A DNA stretch of 64,000 bases from Thermopolyspora sp040678635 (GCF_040678635.1 NZ_JBFATZ010000003.1:310001-374000), one strand, 5' to 3'. Counted from the first letter of the stretch, positions 31,298 to 40,786 are shown. The notes: generated by a model not told the origin, from the letters alone. Translations and numbers: made by a program.

Positions 31298-31350
31298 TTG
31301 CGGGCGATTCGCCCGATTCCTTTTGTCCTCTTCGGTGGTCACGAGGCCGG

Positions 31351-31364
31351 AGGTCCTTCGGCGC
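31351..31364. promoter_or_regulatory. Weak DosR-like box before the USP gene
   Basis: AGGTCCTTCGGCGC, 11 of 14 identical to GGGACCTTCGGCCC. The left half shows the same A-to-T change as the cydA box. Centre 78.5 bp from the ATG at 31436. Confidence 0.4.
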
Positions 31365-31435
31365 GGTGACTTTCGGCGGGTGGGAAAGGATGCGGGTGAG
31401 GGATGCGATAGGGGGAGAGGACCGAGGAGGCAGTG

Positions 31436-32293
31436 ATGATCCTGGTTGGCGTCGACGGCTCTCGCGCTGGACTGGAGGCCGCCGGCTGGGCGGCCAGGGA
31501 GGCGGCGCTGCGGCATGTTCCGCTGCGGGTGGTGCATGCGATGCCGCGGTGGGCGCTGGAGACGGGTGATGAAGGCCCGTACGCCGGGGTGGCCCGCTGG
31601 ATGCGGGAGAGTGCCGAGACGGTGCTCACCGGCGGCGTGGACCGTGCTCTGCGTGAGGCGCCCGGACTGGAGGTGGAATCCGCACCGCTTCCCGGCGATC
31701 CCCGTCCCGCGTTGATCAAGGCCGCGGCCGACGCCGACCTTCTCGTCGTCGGGAACCATGGTTTGGGCGGCTTCGTCGGGCTGCTGATCGGTTCGACGGC
31801 TCACGGCGTCGCCGCTCATGCCCCCTGCGATGTCGTGGTGGTCCGTGGGAGCTCCGTGCCGCCGCGTGGGGAGGTCGTCGTCGGCATCGACGGCTCCGCC
31901 GCCAACGAACAGGTGCTGAGGTTCGCCTTCGCCGAGGCGTCGCTGCGCGGCGTCCGTCTGCGCGCGATCCACGCCTGGCGTCCCTTCGAGGTCGGGGGCG
32001 GGTTCGCGCCGGCCTCCGACGACCTGGCGGGCGAGCAGGGGGAGAGGCGTCTGCTCGGCGAGGCCATCACCGGCTGGAGCGAGCGCTACCCCGACGTCAA
32101 GGTCATCGAGGAGACCGTCAGGGGTCACCCGGCCGACGTTCTCAGGCACGCCGCCGAAGGCTCCGACCTCCTGGTCGTCGGCTCCAGGGGGCACGGCGGG
32201 CTCACCGGTATGCTGCTCGGCTCGGTCAGCCAGGCCGTCCTCCAGCACGCCACCTGCCCGGTCGCCGTCGTACGGGTCCGTGAGGACGCCTGA
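31436..32293 (+). CDS. Tandem universal stress protein
   Basis: 285 residues, two complete USP domains. ATP motifs are intact in both: GNHGLGGFVGLLIGS and GSRGHGGLTGMLLGS. Both domain starts are clear (ILVGVDGSRAGLEAAGWAAREA and VVVGIDGSAANEQVLRFAFAEA). It probably binds ATP and acts in growth arrest or dormancy signalling. The ATG at 31436 has GAGGAGG at five bases; the GTG one codon earlier is too close to it. It follows the flavodoxin gene in the same direction. Confidence 0.9.
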   Translation: MILVGVDGSRAGLEAAGWAAREAALRHVPLRVVHAMPRWALETGDEGPYAGVARWMRESAETVLTGGVDRALREAPGLEVESAPLPGDPRPALIKAAADADLLVVGNHGLGGFVGLLIGSTAHGVAAHAPCDVVVVRGSSVPPRGEVVVGIDGSAANEQVLRFAFAEASLRGVRLRAIHAWRPFEVGGGFAPASDDLAGEQGERRLLGEAITGWSERYPDVKVIEETVRGHPADVLRHAAEGSDLLVVGSRGHGGLTGMLLGSVSQAVLQHATCPVAVVRVREDA

Positions 32294-32404
32294 CACACCC
32301 GCCGCTTCGATCCCGTCGGCCCGATTCGGGTGCTGGCCAGGCGGCCGGGCGGCATTGCGTCGTTCGCGTCGTCCCTTCGAAACGTAACCTTCGCCCGTCA
32401 ATGA

Positions 32405-32417
32405 AGGACAAAGGCCC
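32405..32417. promoter_or_regulatory. Variant DosR-like site before the APC permease
   Basis: AGGACAAAGGCCC has both half-sites but a 3-nt instead of 4-nt spacer, 84 bp before the ATG at 32502. A similar CGGACAAAGTCCG occurs at 30503. Both are low-confidence members. Confidence 0.3.
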
Positions 32418-32501
32418 GCAAAAGCGATGTCCTTCTCCCAGCAGGCAAGCGGCCGGACACCGGGTTGCCTGGGGGTGGTGGCCGTGGAAAGGAGGACGAC
32501 G

Positions 32502-33875
32502 ATGTCCGTCACGCGTCTGCCGCGCCCCGATCGCCCGCCGCGCGCCCGGAAGCTGGGTCCGTGGATGGCGACCGCGCTCGTCGTCGGCAACATGATCGGC
32601 TCCGGGGTGTTCCTGCTGCCCGCCTCGCTGGCCGCCTTCGGCGGCACCAGCCTGGTGGCGTGGGCGGTGACCTCGGCCGGGGCCCTGCTGCTCGCCCTGG
32701 TGTTCGCCCGGCTCGCGCGGGCGTATCCGAGGACCGGCGGGCCGTACGCCTATGTCCGCAGGGCCTTCGGGGACTTCCTGGGCTTCCAGACCGCCTGGGG
32801 GTACTGGATCGCGGTGTGGGTCGGCAACGCCGCCATCGCGGTGGCGTTCGTCGGATACCTGGCGTACTTCTGGCCGGACCTCGGCGGCACCGCGCCGCTG
32901 GCGGCCGGGACCGCCCTGGCCGCGATCTGGCTGCTGACCGCGATCAACGTGCGGGGTGTACGGCACGGCGGGTGGGTGCAGGCGGTGACCACGGTCGCCA
33001 AGCTCGTGCCGCTCGTCGGGCTGGCCGTGGCCGCGCCGTTCTTCGCCGACGTCGCCGACTTCACCCCCTTCAACCCGACCGAGCAGAGCGCCTTCGGCGC
33101 GGTGACCGCCGCCGCGACGCTGACACTGTGGGCGTTCATCGGCATCGAGTCGGCCACCGTACCCGCCGAGGACGTCGAGGAGCCCGAGCGCACCATCCCG
33201 AGGGCCACGATCATCGGCACCGCGGCGACCGCGGTGATCTACATCCTCGGCACGGTCGCGGTGTTCGCCGCGATCCCCAGGGATGTCCTCGCCGACTCCA
33301 CCGCTCCGTTCGCCGACGCCGCCGCCGCGATGTTCGGCGATTGGGCCGGGACGGCCGTCGCGGTCGGCGCCATCGTCAGCGCCTTCGGGGCGCTCAACGG
33401 CTGGATCCTGTTGCAGGGCCAGGTGCCGCTGGCCGCCGCCCGCGACGGCCTGTTCCCCGCGATGTTCGCCAAGCTGACCCGCCGGGGCACCCCGGCCGTC
33501 GGGCTCGTGGTCTCCAGCGTGCTGGTCACCGGGCTGCTGCTGCTCAACTACAACGCGGGTCTCGTCGAGCAGTTCAACTTCGTGATCCTGCTCGCCACCC
33601 TCACCACCCTCATCCCCTACGCCTACTCGGCCGCCGCCCAGCTCATGCTCCTGGTCACCGACCGCGAGCGGTTCTCCGGCCGGCGGCTCGCACTGGACGC
33701 CACGATCGCCCTCGTCGCCTTCGTTTACGCCCTGTGGACCATCGCAGGCTCGGGGTACGAGGTCGTCTACAAGGGCACCCTGCTGCTGATCGGCGGCATC
33801 CCCGTCTATGTCTGGCTCAAGTACCGCGAGCGCACCCGCGACGTGCCTGCCGAGATGAGCAGGAAGGCCGCCTGA
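32502..33875 (+). CDS. APC-family amino acid permease/antiporter
   Basis: 457 residues with 12 membrane helices. The first helix has the APC signature VVGNMIGSGVFLLPASLAAFG and helix 6 the WAFIGIESATVPAEDVEEPERTIPRA segment. These resemble the AdiC/arginine-ornithine antiporter branch. It may exchange amino acids or polyamines, for example for pH or redox homeostasis. ATG at 32502 with GGAGG upstream. Immediately at its stop codon begins a 12-bp tandem repeat. Confidence 0.88.
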   Translation: MSVTRLPRPDRPPRARKLGPWMATALVVGNMIGSGVFLLPASLAAFGGTSLVAWAVTSAGALLLALVFARLARAYPRTGGPYAYVRRAFGDFLGFQTAWGYWIAVWVGNAAIAVAFVGYLAYFWPDLGGTAPLAAGTALAAIWLLTAINVRGVRHGGWVQAVTTVAKLVPLVGLAVAAPFFADVADFTPFNPTEQSAFGAVTAAATLTLWAFIGIESATVPAEDVEEPERTIPRATIIGTAATAVIYILGTVAVFAAIPRDVLADSTAPFADAAAAMFGDWAGTAVAVGAIVSAFGALNGWILLQGQVPLAAARDGLFPAMFAKLTRRGTPAVGLVVSSVLVTGLLLLNYNAGLVEQFNFVILLATLTTLIPYAYSAAAQLMLLVTDRERFSGRRLALDATIALVAFVYALWTIAGSGYEVVYKGTLLLIGGIPVYVWLKYRERTRDVPAEMSRKAA

Positions 33876-33931
33876 TCAAGGCCCTGATCAAGGCCCTGAT
33901 CAAGGCCCTGATCAAGGCCCTGATCACGGCA
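33872..33931. repeat. 12-bp tandem repeat at the APC permease stop
   Basis: Four perfect copies of CTGATCAAGGCC plus a changed fifth copy start at the stop codon of the permease. Each contains TGATCA, a self-complementary core. It lies between convergent genes (next stop at 33966). Confidence 0.9.
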
Positions 33932-33965
33932 TGGCCGTGGACGTACACGGGGCCGGGGCGGTCGC

Positions 33966-34241
33966 TCATGCCTTGCGCGCCGCCCCGGTGGCGTCCCGCT
34001 GCTCGTCGCGCTCGATGACGATCGTCCATTCGATGGCGAGGGCGGCCAGGGTGCCGACGGCGGTGAGCATGGGGGCGGTGACGAAGGCGACCACGCCGAG
34101 GGTGACGGGGATCTCCAGGACCGTACGGCCGCGGGCGTCCCTGATGATGACGCGGCGAACGTTGCCCTCGTGGATGACGCGTCTGATCAGATCGCCGAGT
34201 TCGGCTCCGCGTACCCGTATCTCTTCCTTGGTGATGGCCAT
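33966..34241 (-). CDS. DUF4342 domain protein
   Basis: 91 residues. The pattern EEIRVRGAELGDLIRRVIHEGNVRRVIIRD and LEIPVTLGVVAFVTAPMLTAVGTLAAL is that of DUF4342: a short amphipathic helix, a beta hairpin and one membrane helix. Function unknown. ATG at 34241 with GGGAAT(A) upstream. It stands alone on the minus strand, convergent with the permease. Confidence 0.8.
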   Translation of the reverse strand: MAITKEEIRVRGAELGDLIRRVIHEGNVRRVIIRDARGRTVLEIPVTLGVVAFVTAPMLTAVGTLAALAIEWTIVIERDEQRDATGAARKA

Positions 34242-34520
34242 CCCGCTATTCCCTTCCGACGCCACCCGTGGCGCCACCGGTCGTTGATCACGTGCTTCCC
34301 AGCATGCCGGGTCACGCGCCGTCCTGGGCGGGATCAACATCACAAATCTGGGCATTCAACTCGGGCGGCCTTCTTCAGTCATGCCAAATGACGTGTACGG
34401 GGACGAAACCGGAGAAGCAACAACACCCGGACTGGAAAATTCAGGCGGAGCATCGGCTACGGCCGAGCCGATGCGCCGTCTCCGATCGGCTCCGCGGAAG
34501 GAGACGGCCGAGACGAAAAA
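34242..34520. other. Intergenic region without a supported gene
   Basis: About 280 bp, partly of lower GC. No convincing coding pattern in either direction. It ends in the terminator of the M50-CBS protease gene. Confidence 0.4.
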
Positions 34521-34550
34521 GGCTCGGACCACGATCAGGTGGTCCGAGCC
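34516..34550 (-). terminator. Rho-independent terminator of the M50-CBS protease gene
   Basis: GGCTCGGACCAC and GTGGTCCGAGCC form a perfect 12-bp stem with a 6-nt loop. On the minus strand the stem is followed by five T (AAAAA at 34516-34520). It lies 22 bp after the stop at 34572. Confidence 0.85.
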
Positions 34551-34571
34551 GATCGGCTCGCGGAGCGGCGA

Positions 34572-35693
34572 TCAGACGGGCTGGCGGAGCATCGCCTGCC
34601 GCATGGCGCGGGTGAGGTCGGCGGTGGTGACGATGCCCACGGCGCGGCCCTCGTCGGAGACGAGCGCGATGACCTGGCCGGGCAGCGCCCGCTTGGTGAA
34701 CAGGACCGAGGCCTCCTCGTCGGGGGCGACCACGTTCTCCGGGGGGACGGGGCGGGCGAGCGTCGACACCCGGGTGGTGGCGCGGGCGCCGTACGGGAGC
34801 GCGGCCATCCAGTCGAGGGACACGTAGCCGACGGGCCGGCCCTCGAAGTCGACGACCACGAACACGGCCTGGCGCGAGTGCAGGGCCGTCGTCGCGACGA
34901 AGTCCTCGACCGTCGCCCAGGAGGGGGCCACCTCGGGCGGACTCGTCATCACGTGCCGGACCAGGACGCCGCCGAGACCCTCACGGGCCGCCGAGGCCAC
35001 CCGCTCGCTCCGCGCGGCGCCGGCGAGGAACCAGCCGATGATCATCGTCCAGAACCCGCCGGACGAGCCGAAGAAGAAGATCTGCCCGACGCCCGCGACG
35101 ATGAGGGCCACGCCCAGCACCTGCCCGGAGGTCGAGGCGATCTGGTCGGCCCGCGCCCGGCTCTTCGTCTTCCACCACACCACCGCGTGCAGCACCCGTC
35201 CGCCGTCCAGCGGCGCGCCGGGCAGCATGTTGAAGACGGCGAGCAGCACGTTCATGTACGCCAGCCACGTCAGCCCGACCACGAGCAGTTCGGGCCCAGG
35301 CAGCGCGACCGCGACCAGGAAGGACGCGACCGCGAAGGCGAGGCTGGTGAGCGGACCGGCGGCGGCCGTCTCCAGCTCGTGGCGCGGCGTCCTGGCCTCG
35401 CCCTCCAGCTCGGCCATGCCGCCGAACAGCCACAGCGTGATCGACCTCACCGGCAGGCCGCGCCGCTGCGCCACCACGGCATGCGCGAGTTCGTGCGCGA
35501 GCAGCGAGCCGAGGAAGAGCACCACCGTCAGCGTCGCCATCAGGACGTAGAGCGCCGTGGGCTGTCCCGGGAACGCCTCCGGCATGATCACGCCGCCCAG
35601 GCTCATCCCGATGAGCACGCCGATCACCAGCACCGACCAGTGCACCCCGACGGGGACACCGGCCACGCGTCCGAGGCGTAGACTTTGTTTCAT
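34572..35693 (-). CDS. M50 (site-2-type) zinc metalloprotease with CBS domains
   Basis: 373 residues. Six membrane helices carry the intact active site HELAH (His67, Glu68, His71) and the third ligand in LPGAPLDGGRVLHAVVWW. Two CBS domains (about 225-365) follow and probably sense adenine nucleotides. It is an intramembrane protease that could cut a membrane anti-sigma factor or signal protein. The paralogue at 18328 has the same layout but a destroyed zinc site, so the two may act as an active/inactive pair. ATG at 35693; the ribosome site is weak. A DosR-like box lies about 65 bp upstream. Confidence 0.88.
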   Translation of the reverse strand: MKQSLRLGRVAGVPVGVHWSVLVIGVLIGMSLGGVIMPEAFPGQPTALYVLMATLTVVLFLGSLLAHELAHAVVAQRRGLPVRSITLWLFGGMAELEGEARTPRHELETAAAGPLTSLAFAVASFLVAVALPGPELLVVGLTWLAYMNVLLAVFNMLPGAPLDGGRVLHAVVWWKTKSRARADQIASTSGQVLGVALIVAGVGQIFFFGSSGGFWTMIIGWFLAGAARSERVASAAREGLGGVLVRHVMTSPPEVAPSWATVEDFVATTALHSRQAVFVVVDFEGRPVGYVSLDWMAALPYGARATTRVSTLARPVPPENVVAPDEEASVLFTKRALPGQVIALVSDEGRAVGIVTTADLTRAMRQAMLRQPV

Positions 35694-35750
35694 AACATCA
35701 CACTCGGACCTTCCGCTCCCGTACGGCAGAGGCGTTCCGCCGTATTTTCC

Positions 35751-35764
35751 GGGACCTTGGCCAG
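35751..35764. promoter_or_regulatory. DosR-like box upstream of M50-CBS protease
   Basis: GGGACCTTGGCCAG: perfect left half and centre, weaker right half. Centre 65 bp from the ATG at 35693. Confidence 0.5.
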
Positions 35765-36144
35765 AAACGGCCGACGGGAGCATGAGAACGATGGGGAATC
35801 GCGCCAAGGCCCGGTTGTCCTCGCCGGCGCGTGGATTTTCGCCCCGGGTGAAACCTTCGGCTTATCCGCGTATCCGGTATTCAGTGAAACATCACTGGTT
35901 TCGATTCGATTCCCGCCTTTTCACCGCCGCTCGGGGCGGCGACACCTCTCCCCTACCCACCCGACGCGGCCCATGCGCCCACCCGGCGGATGCCGTGGCC
36001 CCGGCACCTCACGACTCGCCCTCACGACCTTCGAACGCCCGCCTGATGGGCGTGGGCCTTGGGATGACCTGACATCCCGGAGGTGAACCGTGCCACGGTC
36101 GAGCGACTTCCCCGAACGCTTCCTGCCGCCCCGGTGTCCCCAGG

Positions 36145-36350
36145 GTGGCCACTCCGGCTGAGGTTCCCGCCGACTACGCCGCCACCGGAACGGCCGAGCA
36201 TGAGCCGGTGTTCGCCGCTCTCGCCGAGACGCGCCACGAGTGCGACGCCATCCGCGCCGAGGCGGAGCGGGACGCCGAGCGCATCGTCGAACAGGCCCCC
36301 GCAAGGCCGCCGCCCTGGCGAGCGAAGCCCGGCCCGCTACCGCGGATCGG
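36145..36350 (+). pseudogene. Possible frameshifted coiled-coil remnant
   Basis: From a GTG at 36145 the frame encodes a charged helix (TRHECDAIRAEAERDAERIVEQA) and then turns into proline-rich nonsense. One frame over, the helical pattern continues (KAAALASEARPATADRA) before running into the opposite-strand gene at 36337. This fits a broken gene for a short coiled-coil protein, perhaps a stalk-like one. The rest of 35765-36144 shows no gene. Confidence 0.3.
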
Positions 36351-36594
36351 GCTCGTCCTCCTCCAGGAACCGGAAGTAGATGGCCAGGTGGAAGGGCTCG
36401 TCCTCGCCGAGCAGGTAGTCCCCCGACACCGCCGTCACCAGCACGCGGTTCGCGCTCAGCCACTCCTCGGCCTTCCCGAACGCCTCCGCCTGGGTCTTTC
36501 CGGGGAAGAACAGCCGGGCGATCGCATGCACCTGGGCGTCCGCCTCCGAGTCGTCGAAACCCGGCGGCACATAAATCTCGTAACCGGAGTCCAT
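36337..36594 (-). CDS. Small hypothetical protein
   Basis: 85 residues, acidic (DDSEADAQVH..., FLEEDEPDPR), no membrane segment. It begins MDSGYEIYVPPGFDD and has an alpha-beta look (AQVHAIARLFFPGKTQAEAFGKAEEWL helix, then LVTAVSGDYLLGEDEPFHLAIYFRF). Not recognised. It lies 55 bp after the TrkA genes on the same strand and could be the last gene of that operon. Confidence 0.55.
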   Translation of the reverse strand: MDSGYEIYVPPGFDDSEADAQVHAIARLFFPGKTQAEAFGKAEEWLSANRVLVTAVSGDYLLGEDEPFHLAIYFRFLEEDEPDPR

Positions 36595-36649
36595 GTGGTC
36601 ACCCTGCCACGCGATCTCGCCCGGCGAGCGTGCCGCGACCGGACCAGGA

Positions 36650-37324
36650 TCATCGGGACGGGGAGGCCGACTGGAACACGTCGTGGATCACGCTCTCCGC
36701 GGTCGTCGTGGTGAGCACGAGGACGGTGTCGCCGGGCCGGAGCCGGTACGCGGCGTCGGGTACGGCGGGACGCCCCTCGTGGATCACCGCCGCGACCAGC
36801 GCGTCCGGCGGCAGCGGCAGGTCCGCGAGCGCCCGCCCGACGGCGGCCGAGGTGTCGGCGATGCACGTCTCGATCAGGTTGACCCCGGCGGCGGCGAGCC
36901 GTACGACCCCGATCGTGTCGGACGCCCCGGCGGCCTCCTCGACCAGCGAGACCATCGGCGCGGCGGCGGGCAGGGCCACGTCCACGCCCCAGCGGTCGTC
37001 GAACAGCCAGGCGTTGTCCGGATCGTTGACCCGGGCCAGCACCCGCGGCACGGCGAAGGTGCGCTTGGCGAGCAGCGCGATGACGAGGTTGTCCTCGTCC
37101 TCCCCGGTGGCGGCGAGCACGAGGTCGGCGGTGAGCGCGCCCGCCTCCTCCAGCACCCGCGGCTCGCAGGCGTCCCCGTGCACCAGCCGGTACAGGTCGT
37201 GCCCGCCGAGCTCAGCCAGCCGCCCCCGGGTGCGCTCGATCACGGTGATCTGGTGCCCGACGCCGGACAGCAGGTACGCGGCCTGCTCGCCGAGGCGTCC
37301 GGCGCCCGCGATGAGAATCCTCAT
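36650..37324 (-). CDS. TrkA-family potassium channel/transporter regulatory protein (second copy)
   Basis: 224 residues. A Rossmann NAD-binding domain (RILIAGAGRLGEQAAYLLSGVGHQITVIE, Gly-x-Gly-x2-Gly, then acidic Glu) is followed by a TrkA-C domain ending in LRPGDTVLVLTTT. Binds NAD(H)/ATP and gates a Trk/Ktr-type K+ channel; no membrane partner is encoded here. It overlaps the preceding trkA by 4 bp, and the pair resembles mycobacterial CeoB/CeoC. Confidence 0.87.
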   Translation of the reverse strand: MRILIAGAGRLGEQAAYLLSGVGHQITVIERTRGRLAELGGHDLYRLVHGDACEPRVLEEAGALTADLVLAATGEDEDNLVIALLAKRTFAVPRVLARVNDPDNAWLFDDRWGVDVALPAAAPMVSLVEEAAGASDTIGVVRLAAAGVNLIETCIADTSAAVGRALADLPLPPDALVAAVIHEGRPAVPDAAYRLRPGDTVLVLTTTTAESVIHDVFQSASPSR

Positions 37325-37980
37325 ATGCCCAGCTCCTTGCCGAGAAACGCGCTCAGCCGTCCCAGTGAGCCGGCCGCGACGGCGAAGCTCACCTCGTCGC
37401 CGGCCCGCGCGAGGGTGTGGGGGCCGGGCAGGAAGGAGTGCCCGACCCGGGTCACCGCGACCACCCGGATCTCGCCGTCGACCTCCAGCTCGCCCAGCGG
37501 CCGGTCGGCGAGCCACGCGGGCAGGGTCTCCCGTACCAGGACGGTCTCGCCGTTACCGAAGACGGCCTGCGGCGCGAGGTCGCGGTGGAGCAGGATCTCC
37601 CGCATCCGGGTGACCGTCCAGCGTACGCTCGCGACGGTGACGACGCCGAGGTCGCTGTAGATGTCGGCGCGCCGGGGATCGTAGATGCGGGCGACGACGT
37701 GCGGCACCCGGTAGTCCTCCTTGGCGATGCGGGCGCCGACGATGTTGGTGTTGTCCCCCGAGGTCACCGCGACGAAGGCGTCGGCCCGAGCGATGCCCGC
37801 CTCCTCCAGAAGCGCCCGGTTGTAGCCGTTGCCGATGAGCAGCCGCCCGGCCAACCCGGTGGGCAGCAGCTCCCGGCTCTCCGGGTCGCGGTCGAGCACG
37901 CGGACGTCGTGTCCGTCGACGGCGAGCTGCCGGGCGAGGCTCGAGCCGACGCGCCCGCATCCCATGATGATCGCTTTCAT
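37321..37980 (-). CDS. TrkA-family potassium uptake regulatory protein
   Basis: 219 residues; Rossmann domain KAIIMGCGRVGSSLARQLAVDGHDVRVLD with the acidic residue at the end of strand 2, then TrkA-C (about 135-215). Overlaps the P-type ATPase stop and the next trkA start by 4 bp each, so the three genes are translated together. Joint expression with a cation ATPase points to ion homeostasis under energy limitation. Confidence 0.88.
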   Translation of the reverse strand: MKAIIMGCGRVGSSLARQLAVDGHDVRVLDRDPESRELLPTGLAGRLLIGNGYNRALLEEAGIARADAFVAVTSGDNTNIVGARIAKEDYRVPHVVARIYDPRRADIYSDLGVVTVASVRWTVTRMREILLHRDLAPQAVFGNGETVLVRETLPAWLADRPLGELEVDGEIRVVAVTRVGHSFLPGPHTLARAGDEVSFAVAAGSLGRLSAFLGKELGI

Positions 37981-40751
37981 GTCGTCCCTCCCTTCCGACG
38001 GCGGATCACGGCCTTGCGGATCTCGTCGCCCACGAGTACGAGCGCGCCGGTCGCCAGGAGCAGCGCCCAGTCCTGGAGCGACAGCGGCGCGGTGTTGAAC
38101 AGGGTCTGCAGCGGCGGCCAGTAGCTGACGGCGCACATGAACGAGATCCCGAGCGCGCCCGCCGCGAGCAGGTTCCGGTTGGTCAGCAGGCCGACGGCGA
38201 AGACGCTGTCGCGTTCGCTGCGTATGGTCAGCGAGTTGAAGAACTGGCTCACCACGATGCCGGCGTGCACCAGGGTGATCGCCTCCCGGTACACCGGATC
38301 GTCCGGGGTGAACGCGTCGAACGGCAGCCCCGCGCCGCCGATCTTCCAGAAGAACAGCGCGATCACCCCGGCGGCCTGGATGCCGCCGAGGAACAGGATC
38401 CGGCGCAGCGTGGCGAGCGAGAACAGCGTCTTGCGGCGGCTGCGCGGCGGGGCGTCCATGACCCCGCGCTCGGGCGGTTCCGCGCCCAGCGCCAGCGCGG
38501 GCATCACGTCCGACCCCAGGTCGACGGCGAGGATCTGTACGGCGCTGAGCGGCACCAGCGGGAATCCGGCGAGCGTGGCGACCACGATCGGCGCCAGCTC
38601 CCCGATGTTGGAGGAGAACACGTAGATGAGGAACTTGCGGATGTTCTGGTAGACGGACCGGCCCAGCTCCACGGCCGCCGCGATCGACGCGAACGAGTCG
38701 TCGAGCAGCACCATGACCGCGGCCTGGCGGGCCACCTCCGTCCCGGACCGCCCCATCGCGACGCCGATGTCGGCGCGTTTCAGCGCGGGCGCGTCGTTGG
38801 CCCCGTCCCCGGTGACCGCCACCACCTCGCCGAGGTCCTTGAACGCGGCCACCACGCGCATCTTGTGCTCGGGCGCGACCCTGGCGAACAGCACCTCGCC
38901 CGGCCGCGCCAGCAGGTCGCGCAGCTCGGCGTCGCTCATGCCGTCCAGCTCGCCGCCGGTCACGGTGCGGGGCGCCCCGCCGGTCACGATGCCGACCCGG
39001 CGGGCGATCGCCTCGGCGGTGAGCGCGTGGTCGCCGGTGACCATGACGATCCGGATCCCGGCCCGGCGGCACTCGGCCACCGCCGCGATCACCTCGGGCC
39101 GCGGCGGGTCGAGCATGCCGACCAGGCCGAGCAGCGTGAGCCCGCGCTCCGCCTCCTCCCGCTCCGGCGACCGGTCCCGGTCGTCCAGATCCCGTACGGC
39201 GACGCCGAGCACGCGCAGCGCGGAGCGGGCCATCGCGTCGTTGGCCTCAAGCACCCGACGGCGCGCGGCGTCGTCCAGCTCGCCGACGCCCCCGTCCGGC
39301 CCGAGGATGTGCGTGCATCGGGCCAGCAGCTCCTGGGGCGCGCCCTTCACGCAGACCCGGATGCCGCCGTCCCTCCGATGCAGCGTGCTCATGAGCTTGC
39401 GCGAGGAGTCGAACGGGAACTCGCCCACCCGGGGCAGCCGGGCCTGCTCGGCGGCGACGTCGAGGCCGGCCTTCGCCGCGGCGACCAGCAGCGCCCCCTC
39501 GGTGGTGTCGCCGAGCACCCGCCACCCCTCCCGCCCTTCGGGCGGCAGCAGCCGGGCGTCGCAGCACAACGCCGCGGCCAGCAGCAGCCCCCGGATCGGC
39601 CCGGGGTCCGCCACCTCCCCCGTCGGCGCGTACCCGACGCCGGTCACCCGATGCGTACGCCCGGCGGCCCACACCGTCTGCACGGTCATCTCGGCCTTGG
39701 TGAGTGTCCCGGTCTTGTCGGTGCAGATGACCGTGGTGGACCCGAGCGACTCCACCGCGACCAGCTTCTTGACCAGCGCGTCGCGGCGGGCCATCCGCCG
39801 CACCCCGATCGCGAGCGCCACCGACAACGTGGCGGGCAGCCCCTCGGGCACGAGCGCCACCATCACCCCGAGGGCGAAGATGAACGTCTCCACCAGCGAC
39901 TCGCCCTGCGGGAGCCGTACGGCGAACATGAGCGCGCCGAACGCGAACGCCATGAGGGCGATCCGCCGCGCCATCACCGCCACCTGGCGCTGCAGCGGGC
40001 TGCGCCCCGGCTCGCCCTCCGCCGTCAGCCGAAAGATCCGCCCGAACTCGGTCGCCGCCCCGGTGGCCGTCACGACCGCCTTGCCCGTGCCCCCGGCGAC
40101 CGTGGTCCCCATCCACACCAGGTTGCGGGACTCCAGCGGCGCCGAGTCCGCCGGCACCGGCTCGGCCGTACGCACGACCGGCTCGCTCTCCCCGGTCAGC
40201 GCCATGTTGTTGACCGTCAGCTCGTGCGCCTCGACGACCCGGCAGTCGGCCGACACCGCATCCCCCGCCTCCAGGATCACCACGTCCCCGGTGACGAGCT
40301 CGGCGGCCGGCACCTCGGTCCACCGCCCCTCGCGCAGCACCCGCGCCCGGTGCGGCACCATCGCCTCCAACGCCTCGGCGGTGCGCTCGGCCATGTGCTC
40401 CTGAATGACGCCGATCACCGCGTTCAGCAGCACCACGGCGAGAATCGCCACGGTGAGCTGCAGATATCCCACCTCGGGCGGTTCCCCCAGCGAGTACGCC
40501 AGCGCGGTGACGCACGCCGCCACCAGCAGCACCACGGCGAACAGATCGGTGAACTGGGCGAGAAACCGCACCACGAGCGAGGCCCGCCGCGACACCGGCA
40601 GCTCGTTGCGCCCCTGTACGGCGAGCCGCCGCGCCGCCTCCGCCTCCGTCAGCCCGCGGGGCGACGAGCCGAGCGCGCCGAAGACCTCGTGAGGCCGCAG
40701 CGTGCGCAGTGCCTGACCGGCGTCGGCCTCCTCACGCGTCGTAGTGATCAC
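37977..40751 (-). CDS. ctpF: CtpF-like P-type cation-transporting ATPase
   Basis: 924 residues, a P2-type (Ca2+/Mn2+/Na+-like) ATPase. Present are an N-terminal cation-ATPase domain (HEVFGALGSSPRGLTEAEAARRL), the actuator loop LTGESEPV, the phosphorylation site DKTGTLT (Asp about 345), the hinge VAVTGDGANDAPALK and ten membrane helices. CtpF (Rv1997, about 905 residues) is a DosR-regulon member of the same type. GTG start at 40751 with GAGGTG at five bases. Two DosR-like boxes lie 42 and 125 bp upstream. First gene of an operon with two trkA genes. Confidence 0.9.
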   Translation of the reverse strand: MITTTREEADAGQALRTLRPHEVFGALGSSPRGLTEAEAARRLAVQGRNELPVSRRASLVVRFLAQFTDLFAVVLLVAACVTALAYSLGEPPEVGYLQLTVAILAVVLLNAVIGVIQEHMAERTAEALEAMVPHRARVLREGRWTEVPAAELVTGDVVILEAGDAVSADCRVVEAHELTVNNMALTGESEPVVRTAEPVPADSAPLESRNLVWMGTTVAGGTGKAVVTATGAATEFGRIFRLTAEGEPGRSPLQRQVAVMARRIALMAFAFGALMFAVRLPQGESLVETFIFALGVMVALVPEGLPATLSVALAIGVRRMARRDALVKKLVAVESLGSTTVICTDKTGTLTKAEMTVQTVWAAGRTHRVTGVGYAPTGEVADPGPIRGLLLAAALCCDARLLPPEGREGWRVLGDTTEGALLVAAAKAGLDVAAEQARLPRVGEFPFDSSRKLMSTLHRRDGGIRVCVKGAPQELLARCTHILGPDGGVGELDDAARRRVLEANDAMARSALRVLGVAVRDLDDRDRSPEREEAERGLTLLGLVGMLDPPRPEVIAAVAECRRAGIRIVMVTGDHALTAEAIARRVGIVTGGAPRTVTGGELDGMSDAELRDLLARPGEVLFARVAPEHKMRVVAAFKDLGEVVAVTGDGANDAPALKRADIGVAMGRSGTEVARQAAVMVLLDDSFASIAAAVELGRSVYQNIRKFLIYVFSSNIGELAPIVVATLAGFPLVPLSAVQILAVDLGSDVMPALALGAEPPERGVMDAPPRSRRKTLFSLATLRRILFLGGIQAAGVIALFFWKIGGAGLPFDAFTPDDPVYREAITLVHAGIVVSQFFNSLTIRSERDSVFAVGLLTNRNLLAAGALGISFMCAVSYWPPLQTLFNTAPLSLQDWALLLATGALVLVGDEIRKAVIRRRKGGTT

Positions 40752-40786
40752 ATGTCACCTCGGATCGACGGCACGGCTGGATCGGC

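Noticed and set aside
33872..33931. Iteron-like origin
   Set aside because: Four 12-bp copies at a gene end, no replication gene or AT-rich region nearby; it matches the slippage repeats seen elsewhere in the window.
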